DNA of 64,000 nucleotides from Paludibacteraceae bacterium (GTDB taxonomy: Bacteria; Bacteroidota; Bacteroidia; Bacteroidales; Paludibacteraceae). Both the position numbers and the translations under genes were made by a program. Below the pieces are notes generated by a model, which worked only from the letters and a program-made list of their open reading frames with translations, was not told the DNA's origin and did not search any database. Location of the stretch: the NCBI GenBank assembly GCA_017509715.1, contig JAFWOU010000028.1, forward strand, positions 1-64,000, read 5' to 3'. Of the stretch, positions 16,374 through 23,977 are shown in pieces; within the stretch, counting starts at the first letter, position 1, and every line of letters begins with the position of its first letter.

Positions 16374-18179
16374 TTACATACGCTCGGGTACCTCGATACC
16401 CAGCAGCGACATAGCGTCACATATAGTGCGTGCTACGGTTTGGCTCAAGAGCAGACGTAGCGCGCGCTTTTGTTGATCCGGTTCGTTCAGGATCGAGCAA
16501 TCGTGGTAGAACGAGTTGAAGTCGCAGGCCAACGCATACGCATAGTTGCACAGCACAGCCGGCGAGAAGTCCTGACCGGCCTGACGCACTACGGCGGGAT
16601 ACTCCATGAGGCGCTGGATGAGCGTTAGCTCTTTGGGATCCAGGCTCCCTAGGTTTCCTAGGCCTCCTAGGTCTCCTAGTTCTCCGGCCTTGCGCAGCAC
16701 GCTCCGGATACGGGCGTAGGTGTATTGGATGAACGGACCCGTATTGCCGTTGAAGTCGATCGACTCCTCGGGATTGAAGAGCATGTTCTTGCGCGGATCC
16801 ACCTTCAAAATAAAGTATTTGAGCGCGCCTAAACCCACTTTGCGGGCAATCTCGTTAGATTCCTCGTTTGAAATCGTTTGAGATTGTTTGATGTTGTTTG
16901 AATCTCCTGACTTTTGGAGATAAATCTCCTTGGCATCTTCTACCATCTTGTCCATCAGGTCGTCGGCATCTACTACGGTGCCCTCGCGGCTCTTCATCTT
17001 GCCGTTAGGCAGCTCTACCATGCCATAGGAGAAGTGGACGAGCTCTTTGCCGAAGGGGAATCCGAGGCGGTCGAGTAGGATCGAGAGCACCTTAAAGTGG
17101 TACTCCTGCTCGTTGCCTACTACATAGACCATCTTGTCGATGGGGTAGTCCTGGTAACGCAGTTTGGCGGTACCGATATCCTGGGTCATATAGACCGACG
17201 TGCCGTCGGAGCGGAGTAGCAGCTTCTCATCCAGTCCGTCCTTTTCCAGGTTTGCCCAGACGGAGCCGTCAGGGCGGCGGTAGAACTGGCCGGAAGCGAG
17301 TCCTTTCTCTACTTCGGATTTGCCCTCCAGGTAGGTGTTGGACTCGTAGTAGATCTTGTCGAAGCTGACGCCCATACGCTTGTATGTCTCATCGAAGCCG
17401 GCATATACCCACTCATTCATGCGTGCCCAGAGTGCGCGTACCTCGGGATCGTTCTGCTCCCAGCGGAGCAGCATAGCCTGCGCCTCCTTGATGAGCGGCG
17501 CCTCTTTCTTCGCCGTCTCCTCGTCCATGCCTCCGGCTACGAGTTCGGCAATCTGCTTGCGGTATTCCTTGTCGAAGCGTACGTAATAGTCGCCGATCAG
17601 GTGGTCACCCTTCTTGCCGGTGGATTCGGGCGTCTCGCCGTTACCGAATTTCAACCATGCCAGCATCGACTTGCAGATATGGATGCCGCGGTCGTTGACG
17701 ATATTGGTCTTGACAACTTTCCAACCGTTTGCCTCCTGAATCTTGGCAATCGAGTAGCCGAGCAGGTTGTTGCGCACGTGTCCGAGGTGGAGCGGCTTGT
17801 TGGTGTTGGGTGAACTGTACTCCACCATCATCAATTTGCCATTCTCCGGCTGACGACCATAGTTGTCGTCGGCAGCAATCTCGCGGAGCTGCTCAACGAA
17901 GAAATGCTGGGCAATCTTGAGGTTCAGGAATCCCTGCACGGCGTTATAGCCGGCGATGAGTCCCTGACTATTGGCTACGAGCCATTCGCCGATCTCCTGT
18001 GCCACCTGTGCGGGGGCTTTGCGAGCGGCTTTGACGAAGGGAAAGACTACCAGCGTGATGTCGCCCTCAAACTCAGGACGCGTCTTCTGCAGCTGAACTT
18101 GCTGCGGGGTAGCCTGGATGTCGTAGAGCGCCTGAGCGGCTGCTACGACCTGTTGTGTGAGTATTTGTTCGAGTGTCAT
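16374..18179 (-). CDS. argS: arginyl-tRNA synthetase
   Basis: This class I aminoacyl-tRNA synthetase of 601 residues charges tRNA-Arg. It has the HIGH-type motif LHLGHVRNN, the KMSK-equivalent region GKMKSREGT and a C-terminal DALR anticodon-binding domain with conserved ends. Two short tandem repeats are embedded in frame: a 10-bp array encoding the Asn/Gln/Ser-rich stretch SNNIKQSQTISNEESNE, and a 9-bp array encoding LGDLGGLGNLGSL before the anticodon domain. Both lie in places where loops vary. It follows pepP on the same strand by 15 bases, probably as an operon. Confidence 0.95.
   Translation of the reverse strand: MTLEQILTQQVVAAAQALYDIQATPQQVQLQKTRPEFEGDITLVVFPFVKAARKAPAQVAQEIGEWLVANSQGLIAGYNAVQGFLNLKIAQHFFVEQLREIAADDNYGRQPENGKLMMVEYSSPNTNKPLHLGHVRNNLLGYSIAKIQEANGWKVVKTNIVNDRGIHICKSMLAWLKFGNGETPESTGKKGDHLIGDYYVRFDKEYRKQIAELVAGGMDEETAKKEAPLIKEAQAMLLRWEQNDPEVRALWARMNEWVYAGFDETYKRMGVSFDKIYYESNTYLEGKSEVEKGLASGQFYRRPDGSVWANLEKDGLDEKLLLRSDGTSVYMTQDIGTAKLRYQDYPIDKMVYVVGNEQEYHFKVLSILLDRLGFPFGKELVHFSYGMVELPNGKMKSREGTVVDADDLMDKMVEDAKEIYLQKSGDSNNIKQSQTISNEESNEIARKVGLGALKYFILKVDPRKNMLFNPEESIDFNGNTGPFIQYTYARIRSVLRKAGELGDLGGLGNLGSLDPKELTLIQRLMEYPAVVRQAGQDFSPAVLCNYAYALACDFNSFYHDCSILNEPDQQKRALRLLLSQTVARTICDAMSLLGIEVPERM
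16646..16681 (-). repeat. 9-bp tandem array inside argS, x4
   Basis: On the plus strand the units are TCCCTAGGT, TTCCTAGGC, CTCCTAGGT and CTCCTAGTT. The 9-bp period keeps the frame and encodes repeated Leu-Gly triplets. Confidence 0.9.
16864..16903 (-). repeat. 10-bp tandem array inside argS, x4
   Basis: On the plus strand the units are TCGTTTGAAA, TCGTTTGAGA, TTGTTTGATG and TTGTTTGAAT. The reverse complements of units 1 and 3 occur exactly in the GH94 gene at 43055-43074. Confidence 0.9.
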
Positions 18180-18194
18180 AATTCGATAGATGTT

Positions 18195-19994
18195 TTACTT
18201 GCTGATGGGCGCACATTTGCGGCGCAGGTATTCGCGCTCCTCGTCGTTGAGCAGCGGTGCGGTGAGCTCATATACGCGCTGATGGTAGCGGTTGATCCAG
18301 TCTATTTCGGCCTCCGTCATGATCGAGAACTCGATGAGGCTGGTATCATAGAAACAGAGCGTCAGGGTCTCAAACGTGAGGAAATCGTCCTCGGTAGTGC
18401 AGGCCTCGGTGCGCTCGGCCGGGATAACGGTGATGAGGTTTTCGGTGCGGATGCCCCACATGCCGGTGCGGTATATGCCGGGTTCGTCGGAGATAATATG
18501 ACCTACCTCGAGCGCCGTAGGATTGTTGTCAGTACGCACGTTCTGCGGTCCCTCGTGACAACCGAGGAAGTGACCTACGCCGTGACCGGTGCCGTGACCG
18601 AAGGTAATGCCGGCTTGCCACATATACTGCTTAGCCAGGGCGTCCAGTTGATTGCCCCGTGTGCCACGCGGGAAGCGAGCGGTAGCCAGGGCAATATGAC
18701 CCTTGAGCACGTAGGTATAGTCCAGTTTGGCCTGCTGGGGAATCTCGCCTCCGAGCCATACGGTACGCGTAATGTCAGTGGTGCCATCCAGGTACTGTCC
18801 GCCTGAGTCGAGCAGCAGCATGCCTTGGGGATGCACGGTGGCGCAGGTGTCGGGCGTAGCCTCGTAGTGGACGATGGCGCCGTTGCCCTGGTAGCCGGCG
18901 ATGGTGCCGAATGACTCCTCGACGAAGTTGTCGCCCATCATGCGGAACTCGTGCAGACGGTCCATCAGGTCGCACTCTGTTAGTTGGCCATCAGCCGTCA
19001 GCCATTGGCCATCAGACTCCAGTTCCTCGAGCCACTTGAAGAAGCGGGTGAGGGCTACCGAGTCCTGCAGCATAGCGATGCGTTCGCCCTCCAGCTCCAC
19101 GGCATTCTTGCGCGCCTTGTCGATCAGGATAGGCGATTTCTCATTCTGCTTGCGGCACTCGGCGGGAATAGCCTCGTAGAGGGCCTGGTTGACCTTCGCA
19201 CCATCGAAGAGCACGGTGCCGCTTAGGCTGCGGATATAGTCGAAGACTGCCTCGTATGGCTGCTGGTCGATGTTGTTGAAGTCCAGGTAGTTGCGAGCTA
19301 CGGTATCTACCTTCTCCGGCAGCACGAATAGGGTGCACTTGTCTTGCTCCAGTACGACGTAACTGACCACGACGGGATTGAATGCTACGTCGTTGCCGCG
19401 GATATTGAGCAACCATGCTATCTCGTCGAGCGCACTGATGATGAGTGCGTCGCCGTGCTTCTCGGCCATCTTCCGGCGCATGCGCGTGAGTTTCTGCTCT
19501 ACGGTCTCGCCGGCAAAGTCGGCGGAGTATGGGTAGAGACGGTCCTGCGGGATAGCGGGACGACCGTCGGTCCATATTGGCCGGATTAGGTCCACCGAAC
19601 GGAGTGTCAGTTTCTCCTGCCACTCGCTGAAATCGTTGACGCTGAACATCTCCGGATTCACACCTACTACGATTCCACTCTGTTCTAATTCGTTAATCCA
19701 CTCCGGAATGGTCGGGCAGTCTATGTCCGATTCGCGCATCAACTCAATCGTCGACCCCTCCAACTCGATGCCAGCCTGCAGGTAGTAGCGGCTGTCGGTC
19801 CAGAGCAAGGCTCTGTCCATGGTGACCACCACGGTGCCGCTCTCGCCCTTGAATCCCGAGAGCCAGTTCATCTCATGCCAGTGTGTCGGCAGGTATTCCG
19901 AAGCGTGCGGGTCGTTGCCGGGTACTACATAAACGTCCACGCCCTCCTGATGCATTTGTTGGCGCAGGGCAGCCAATTTTTCCAATACGGTCAT
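18195..19994 (-). CDS. pepP: M24B Xaa-Pro aminopeptidase (aminopeptidase P)
   Basis: The 599 residues have two creatinase-like N-terminal domains and a C-terminal pita-bread M24 domain. The dinuclear metal ligands are visible in order: Asp in LLLDSGGQY and in GTTDITRTVW, His in GHGTGHGVGH, Glu in DEPGIYRTG...RTEN and Glu in FLTFETLTL. It removes an N-terminal residue preceding Pro in the cytoplasm. A heptamer array is inserted in frame near residues 327-336 (ESDGQWLTADGQLTE), between helices of domain 2. argS follows 15 bases downstream. Confidence 0.92.
   Translation of the reverse strand: MTVLEKLAALRQQMHQEGVDVYVVPGNDPHASEYLPTHWHEMNWLSGFKGESGTVVVTMDRALLWTDSRYYLQAGIELEGSTIELMRESDIDCPTIPEWINELEQSGIVVGVNPEMFSVNDFSEWQEKLTLRSVDLIRPIWTDGRPAIPQDRLYPYSADFAGETVEQKLTRMRRKMAEKHGDALIISALDEIAWLLNIRGNDVAFNPVVVSYVVLEQDKCTLFVLPEKVDTVARNYLDFNNIDQQPYEAVFDYIRSLSGTVLFDGAKVNQALYEAIPAECRKQNEKSPILIDKARKNAVELEGERIAMLQDSVALTRFFKWLEELESDGQWLTADGQLTECDLMDRLHEFRMMGDNFVEESFGTIAGYQGNGAIVHYEATPDTCATVHPQGMLLLDSGGQYLDGTTDITRTVWLGGEIPQQAKLDYTYVLKGHIALATARFPRGTRGNQLDALAKQYMWQAGITFGHGTGHGVGHFLGCHEGPQNVRTDNNPTALEVGHIISDEPGIYRTGMWGIRTENLITVIPAERTEACTTEDDFLTFETLTLCFYDTSLIEFSIMTEAEIDWINRYHQRVYELTAPLLNDEEREYLRRKCAPISK
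18986..19013 (-). repeat. heptamer array inside pepP, CATCAGC family x4
   Basis: Plus-strand units are GGCCATC, AGCCGTC, AGCCATT and GGCCATC. The 28-bp array is in frame. The gene reads the strand opposite to the one used by the same word family in recF. Confidence 0.88.
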
Positions 19995-20035
19995 ACTACT
20001 CCAAATTTAAAAATTTGTGCAAAGATACGAAAAAA

Positions 20036-20070
20036 AGTCGAAAGTGGAAAGCAGAAAGTAGAAAGCAGCA
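20036..20070. repeat. heptamer array, AGTCGAA family x5
   Basis: Units are AGTCGAA, AGTGGAA, AGCAGAA, AGTAGAA and AGCAGCA. It lies between the divergent pepP and WalJ-like genes, upstream of the latter's promoter. Confidence 0.9.
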
Positions 20071-20120
20071 CATATTTTATGTGCTAAGGGGTCTTTTTTT
20101 TATTTATTTTGCGCGCAGAC

Positions 20121-20151
20121 TTGCATATATGAAAAAAAATGTGTACCTTTG
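20121..20151 (+). promoter_or_regulatory. Bacteroidetes-type promoter for the WalJ-like gene
   Basis: TTGCATAT from 20121, a 20-base spacer after the TTG and TACCTTTG at 20144-20151. Confidence 0.75.
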
Positions 20152-20167
20152 TGCGATTTTTTGTAAT

Positions 20168-21004
20168 ATGGCGGATAATGAACTCATATTTCGATGCTTG
20201 GCAAGTGGTAGCAGTGGCAACTGTTACTACCTGGGCACGCGTGGAGGTGGCATCCTGATCGATGCGGGTATCTCGGCGCGTCAGATCCAGAAAGACCTGC
20301 GCGAGATGGGGCTCGACTACCGCAATATACACGGTGTGCTGATCACCCACGACCATGCGGATCATATCCGGTCGGTCGGAACGCTGGGCGAGCGGGTACA
20401 CCTGCCTATCTACACCACGCGCGAGATACACAGCGGCATCGACCGCAACTATGGCGTGAAGGAGAAGCTGAAGACCAGCCGGCGCTACTTTGAGAAAGCG
20501 CAGCCGTGGGAACTGCTGGGTATGCGTATCCAGACCTTCGGCATCTCGCACGACTCCACCGATTGCTTGGGTTATGCCATCGACTATCTGGGGCAGCGAT
20601 TTGTGATCATCACGGATTGCGGTGAACCGAATTCGGACATGGAGCACTATATCTCCACGGCAAACCACCTGGTCATAGAAGCCAATCACGACGAGCGTAT
20701 GCTGCTCAACGGTCCGTATCCGACCTACCTGAAGGAGCGTATCCTCTCGCCGCGTGGCCACCAGAGCAATGCCGTATGTGCCGAACTGCTGGCGCGTAAC
20801 TATACGGAGAAACTGAGGAACATATGGCTCTGCCATTTGTCGCTGGAGAACAACGACCCGCAGGTGGCCTACGACACGGTGGCCGAAGCGCTGGAGGCAA
20901 TCGGTGTGCAGCCGGGTAGGGACGTCTATCTGAAAGCCCTGGAGCGCACAAGCGCCAGCCCGGTGTATGTGCTGAATGACGAAGTGATTCGGATGGAGGA
21001 GTGA
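20168..21004 (+). CDS. MBL-fold metallohydrolase, YycJ/WalJ family
   Basis: The 278-residue protein opens with FRCLASGSSGNCYYL and has the zinc motif HDHADH at residues 61-66, ITDCGE and later His ligands (SLENN region), as in the YycJ/WalJ metallo-beta-lactamase group. WalJ proteins are 5'-3' exonuclease-like and linked to cell-wall and DNA-repair phenotypes; the exact substrate here is unknown. I start it at the ATG at 20168 because the promoter -7 element lies at 20144-20151 and any upstream start would precede the transcript. The glycosyltransferase follows after 40 bases. Confidence 0.85.
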   Translation: MADNELIFRCLASGSSGNCYYLGTRGGGILIDAGISARQIQKDLREMGLDYRNIHGVLITHDHADHIRSVGTLGERVHLPIYTTREIHSGIDRNYGVKEKLKTSRRYFEKAQPWELLGMRIQTFGISHDSTDCLGYAIDYLGQRFVIITDCGEPNSDMEHYISTANHLVIEANHDERMLLNGPYPTYLKERILSPRGHQSNAVCAELLARNYTEKLRNIWLCHLSLENNDPQVAYDTVAEALEAIGVQPGRDVYLKALERTSASPVYVLNDEVIRMEE

Positions 21005-21017
21005 AGGAGTGAAGGAG
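20998..21017 (+). repeat. short 8-bp tandem repeat, GGAGTGAA x2.5
   Basis: It overlaps the stop of the WalJ-like gene. It is too short to be sure that it belongs to the array class. Confidence 0.5.
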
Positions 21018-21044
21018 TTTTGTTAATTTTGAAATATACTATAT

Positions 21045-21782
21045 ATGGAGCGATTAGTAATTATCCCGACGTATAACGAGAAGGAGAATATAGCAGCGAT
21101 TATTGAGGCGGTGATGAACCTGCCGATACGGTTTCACGTGCTGGTGATCGACGACGGCTCGCCCGACGGCACGGCCGATATCGTGAAGGACCTGATGAAG
21201 ACCACTTATCCCGAGACGCTGCATATCGTGGAGCGCCAGGGCAAGCAGGGGCTGGGTACGGCGTATATCGCCGGCTTCCGCTGGGCGATAGAGCATAAGG
21301 CCGACTATATCTTTGAGATGGATGCCGACTTCAGCCACAACCCCAACGACCTCATGAAGCTCTACGAGGCATGTGCCAACGAGGGAGCCGACCTGGCTAT
21401 CGGTAGCCGCTACGTGACCGGCGTGAATGTGGTGAACTGGCCGATGGGACGCGTGCTGATGAGCTACTTTGCCAGTTTCTACGTACGTACGGTACTGGGC
21501 GTATCGATCCGTGATACTACGGCAGGCTTTGTATGCTATCGCCGTCAGGTACTGGAGACGATCGAGCTGGACAAGATTCGCTTCAAGGGGTATGCCTTCC
21601 AGATCGAGATGAAGTTCACGGCCTATAAGTGCGGTTTCCAGATCAAGGAGGTGCCGATCATCTTTGTCAACCGCGTGCTGGGCACGAGCAAGATGTCAGG
21701 TGGCATCTTCTCCGAGGCACTGCTGGGCGTGATCAGGCTGAAGATCAGCAGCTGGTTCCGGAAGTACCCCCGTAAAGGTTAA
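21045..21782 (+). CDS. GT2 glycosyltransferase, polyprenol-phosphate mannosyltransferase (Dpm1) type
   Basis: The family 2 glycosyltransferase fold is shown by IPTYNEKENI, VIDDGSPDGT and the metal-binding MDADFSHNP. The order and the 245-residue length fit catalytic-only Dpm1-like enzymes that transfer mannose or glucose from a nucleotide sugar to polyprenyl phosphate at the inner face of the membrane. There are no C-terminal membrane helices; the end is basic and amphipathic (LKISSWFRKYPRKG). The TAA lies within the first unit of a heptamer array. Confidence 0.88.
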   Translation: MERLVIIPTYNEKENIAAIIEAVMNLPIRFHVLVIDDGSPDGTADIVKDLMKTTYPETLHIVERQGKQGLGTAYIAGFRWAIEHKADYIFEMDADFSHNPNDLMKLYEACANEGADLAIGSRYVTGVNVVNWPMGRVLMSYFASFYVRTVLGVSIRDTTAGFVCYRRQVLETIELDKIRFKGYAFQIEMKFTAYKCGFQIKEVPIIFVNRVLGTSKMSGGIFSEALLGVIRLKISSWFRKYPRKG

Positions 21783-21817
21783 AGGTTACGGGTTACAGGT
21801 TACGGGTTACGGGTTAT
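21776..21817 (+). repeat. heptamer array, AGGTTAC/GGGTTAC x6
   Basis: Six units (AGGTTAA, AGGTTAC, GGGTTAC, AGGTTAC, GGGTTAC, GGGTTAT) start inside the stop codon of the glycosyltransferase and lead directly into the second copy of the 26-bp hairpin. Confidence 0.95.
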
Positions 21818-21843
21818 AGGTGCCTCCGGGCACTCCGATAAAT
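21818..21843 (+). repeat. 26-bp dispersed hairpin, copy 2
   Basis: It matches 3421-3446 at 24 of 26 bases. The two changes lie at opposite positions around the loop (TTCCGA here becomes CTCCGG), so the pairing is kept or extended. Confidence 0.85.
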
Positions 21844-21850
21844 GCCAAAA

Positions 21851-21880
21851 TAATAGGGTGTCCGTCGGGGCACCCTATTA
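21851..21880. terminator. bidirectional terminator between the glycosyltransferase gene and rpsA
   Basis: Arms TAATAGGGTG and CACCCTATTA (10 bp), with an A-run on the left and CTTTTT on the right. It can serve both converging transcripts. Confidence 0.85.
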
Positions 21881-21906
21881 CTTTTTAGCACTGATCGTGC
21901 GGCTGA

Positions 21907-23724
21907 TTACTCAGCCTCCTTCTCAGCGTCCTTCTTGGCAGCTTTCTTAGCCGGCGCTTTCTTAGCGGGCTTCTCCTCAGCCTCCATCGAAGCCTTGAGG
22001 TCAGCCAGTACGCTCAGGTCACCGAGAGTGGTCTTCTCAACCTTCGGCAGTTCGAGAGCGGGCTCTTCAGCCTTAGCGGCCTTCTTAGCCTTAGCGGGAG
22101 CCTCTTTGCGCTCTTCCCAAGTGCGGAGGTGCGAAACGAGGATGCGCTTAGCGTCGCGGTTGAACTCAATTACCTTGAAGCTCAGCTCGTCGCCAACAGC
22201 TACCGGGCTCTTGTCTTCCTTCTGGAGGTGACGCGTGGTGCAGAATGCCTCAACGCCCTCTTCGAGGATGATGACAGCGCCCTTGTCGGTGATCTCAGCT
22301 ACCTTGCCGTTGATCACTTTGTCAACGCCAAACTTAGCCTCGAGCTCCTCCCAAGGATTCTCCTCGAGCTGCTTGTGACCAAGCGAGAGACGACGATTGT
22401 CCTTGTCGATGTCGAGCACTACCACCTCGATTTGAGCACCGATCTGGGTGAACTCGTTCGGGTGTTTGATCTTCTTGGTCCAGCTCAGGTCGCTGATATG
22501 GATCAGGCCGTCAACGCCCTCTTCGATCTCAACGAATACGCCGAAGTTGGTGAAGTTGCGCACCTTAGCAAAGTGACGCGAACCAACAGCGTACTTGTTC
22601 TCGATGTTCTCCCACGGATCAGCCTTAAGCTGCTTGATACCGAGCGACATTTTGCGCTCGTCGCGGTCGAGGGTAAGGATAACAGCGTCGATCTCGTCGC
22701 CCACCTTGAGGAAGTCGTTGGCGCTGCGCAGGTGCTGGCTCCAGCTCATCTCGCTGACGTGTACCAGACCCTCTACGCCCGGAGCTACTTCTACGAATGC
22801 TCCGTAGTCGGCCATCACTACTACCTTGCCGTGTACCTTGTCGCCTACCTTGAGGTTTGCGTCCAGGGCATCCCACGGATGCGGAGTGAGCTGCTTCAGA
22901 CCGAGAGCGATACGCTTCTTCTCCTCGTCGAAGTCGAGGATAACGACGTTGATCTTCTGGTCGAGCTCTACCAACTCGTGCGGGTCGGCTACGCGGCCCC
23001 AGCTGAGGTCGGTGATGTGGATCAGACCGTCTACGCCACCCAGGTCGATGAATACACCGTAGTTGGTGATGTTCTTAACGGTACCCTCGAGTACCTGACC
23101 CTTCTCGAGCTTAGAAACGATCTCTTTCTTCTGTGCCTCGAGCTCAGCCTCGATGAGCGCCTTGTGCGATACAACGACGTTGCGGAAGTCAGGATTAACC
23201 TTAACGATCTTGAACTCCATGGTCTTACCCACGAATACGTCGTAGTCACGAATCGGCTTCACGTCGATCTGGCTACCCGGCAAGAAGGCCTCCATACCGA
23301 GCACGTCTACGATCATACCGCCCTTGGTGCGGCACTTGATGTAGCCCTGAACGATCTCCTGCTTCTCGCAAGCCTCGTTGACGCGATCCCAAGCCTGGGC
23401 AGCGCGAGCCTCTTTGTGCGAGAGAACGAGTTGGCCGTTCTTGTCTTCCTGGCTCTCGATGTAAACCTCTACTTTGTCACCTACCTTCAAGTCGGGATTG
23501 TAACGGAACTCAGCAGCCGGAACGATACCGTCCGACTTGTAACCTACGTTCACTACAACCTCACGCTTGTTGATACTGATAACGGTACCTTCTACAACCT
23601 CTTCGTTCTTGATAGCGTTGAGCGTACCATCATATTTTTGAATTTCTTCTTCGTTTTTTGCGCCTTGAGCTTGTGCTTCATAGGCATCCCAGTCGAAGTT
23701 CTGGAGAGAAAGATTTTCTGCCAT
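21907..23724 (-). CDS. rpsA: ribosomal protein S1
   Basis: The start is taken at 23724 (MAENLSLQNFDWDAYE); an upstream in-frame extension would be encoded by the repeat-like leader. Six S1 RNA-binding domains can be followed (for example GTVKNITNYGVFIDLGGVDG, HGKVVVMADYGAFVEVAPGV, KVRNFTNFGVFVEIEEGVDG), the bacterial S1 layout, in 605 residues. The C-terminal 45 residues are rich in Lys, Ala and Glu (PAKKAPAKKAAKK). It binds mRNA on the 30S subunit, and in Bacteroidetes the role is less tied to Shine-Dalgarno pairing. It is transcribed from the minus-strand promoter at 23931-23900. Confidence 0.95.
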   Translation of the reverse strand: MAENLSLQNFDWDAYEAQAQGAKNEEEIQKYDGTLNAIKNEEVVEGTVISINKREVVVNVGYKSDGIVPAAEFRYNPDLKVGDKVEVYIESQEDKNGQLVLSHKEARAAQAWDRVNEACEKQEIVQGYIKCRTKGGMIVDVLGMEAFLPGSQIDVKPIRDYDVFVGKTMEFKIVKVNPDFRNVVVSHKALIEAELEAQKKEIVSKLEKGQVLEGTVKNITNYGVFIDLGGVDGLIHITDLSWGRVADPHELVELDQKINVVILDFDEEKKRIALGLKQLTPHPWDALDANLKVGDKVHGKVVVMADYGAFVEVAPGVEGLVHVSEMSWSQHLRSANDFLKVGDEIDAVILTLDRDERKMSLGIKQLKADPWENIENKYAVGSRHFAKVRNFTNFGVFVEIEEGVDGLIHISDLSWTKKIKHPNEFTQIGAQIEVVVLDIDKDNRRLSLGHKQLEENPWEELEAKFGVDKVINGKVAEITDKGAVIILEEGVEAFCTTRHLQKEDKSPVAVGDELSFKVIEFNRDAKRILVSHLRTWEERKEAPAKAKKAAKAEEPALELPKVEKTTLGDLSVLADLKASMEAEEKPAKKAPAKKAAKKDAEKEAE

Positions 23725-23755
23725 TGTGGTAGAATTGTTGGTGGGAAACAATATG

Positions 23756-23811
23756 TCGTTATAACGATAAATCGTTATATCGGTATATCGAAATCCCGTT
23801 AAAAAGTTAAA
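23756..23811 (-). repeat. degenerate 8-bp array in the rpsA leader, x7
   Basis: Plus-strand units include TCGTTATA, ACGATAAA, TCGTTATA, TCGGTATA, TCGAAATC, CCGTTAAA and AAGTTAAA. They fill most of the rpsA leader before its start codon. Confidence 0.65.
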
Positions 23812-23899
23812 CATCCGTTAGCCTTTTCTCGCCTCTCCGAAAAGCGTTTATTAAAACGATTTTCTTGAACAATACTTGTTCTTCGACGAAAAAAGCGTG

Positions 23900-23931
23900 C
23901 AAAAGTACACTTTTTTTTTGATATGTGCAAA
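23900..23931 (-). promoter_or_regulatory. rpsA promoter
   Basis: On the minus strand TTTG (23931-23928), a 20-base spacer and TACTTTTG (23907-23900). It faces and overlaps the plus-strand promoter at 23918-23947. Confidence 0.7.
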
Positions 23932-23947
23932 TTTTTTTGTAATTTTG
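23918..23947 (+). promoter_or_regulatory. promoter for the EF-hand-like membrane protein gene
   Basis: TTG at 23918-23920 (TTGATATG), a 19-base spacer and TAATTTTG at 23940-23947. Its -33 element lies inside the rpsA promoter spacer, so the two promoters may exclude each other. Confidence 0.7.
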
Positions 23948-23977
23948 TGCCCAAATACGATAAAAAACACCGAAACA

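Noticed and set aside
19883..20167. N-terminal extension of the WalJ-like protein
   Set aside because: It would be read from a heptamer array and lies upstream of the predicted transcript start; the family begins at the ATG at 20168.
22129..23802. 557-codon plus-strand frame opposite rpsA
   Set aside because: rpsA shows six S1 domains on the other strand; the frame has no start signals or motifs.
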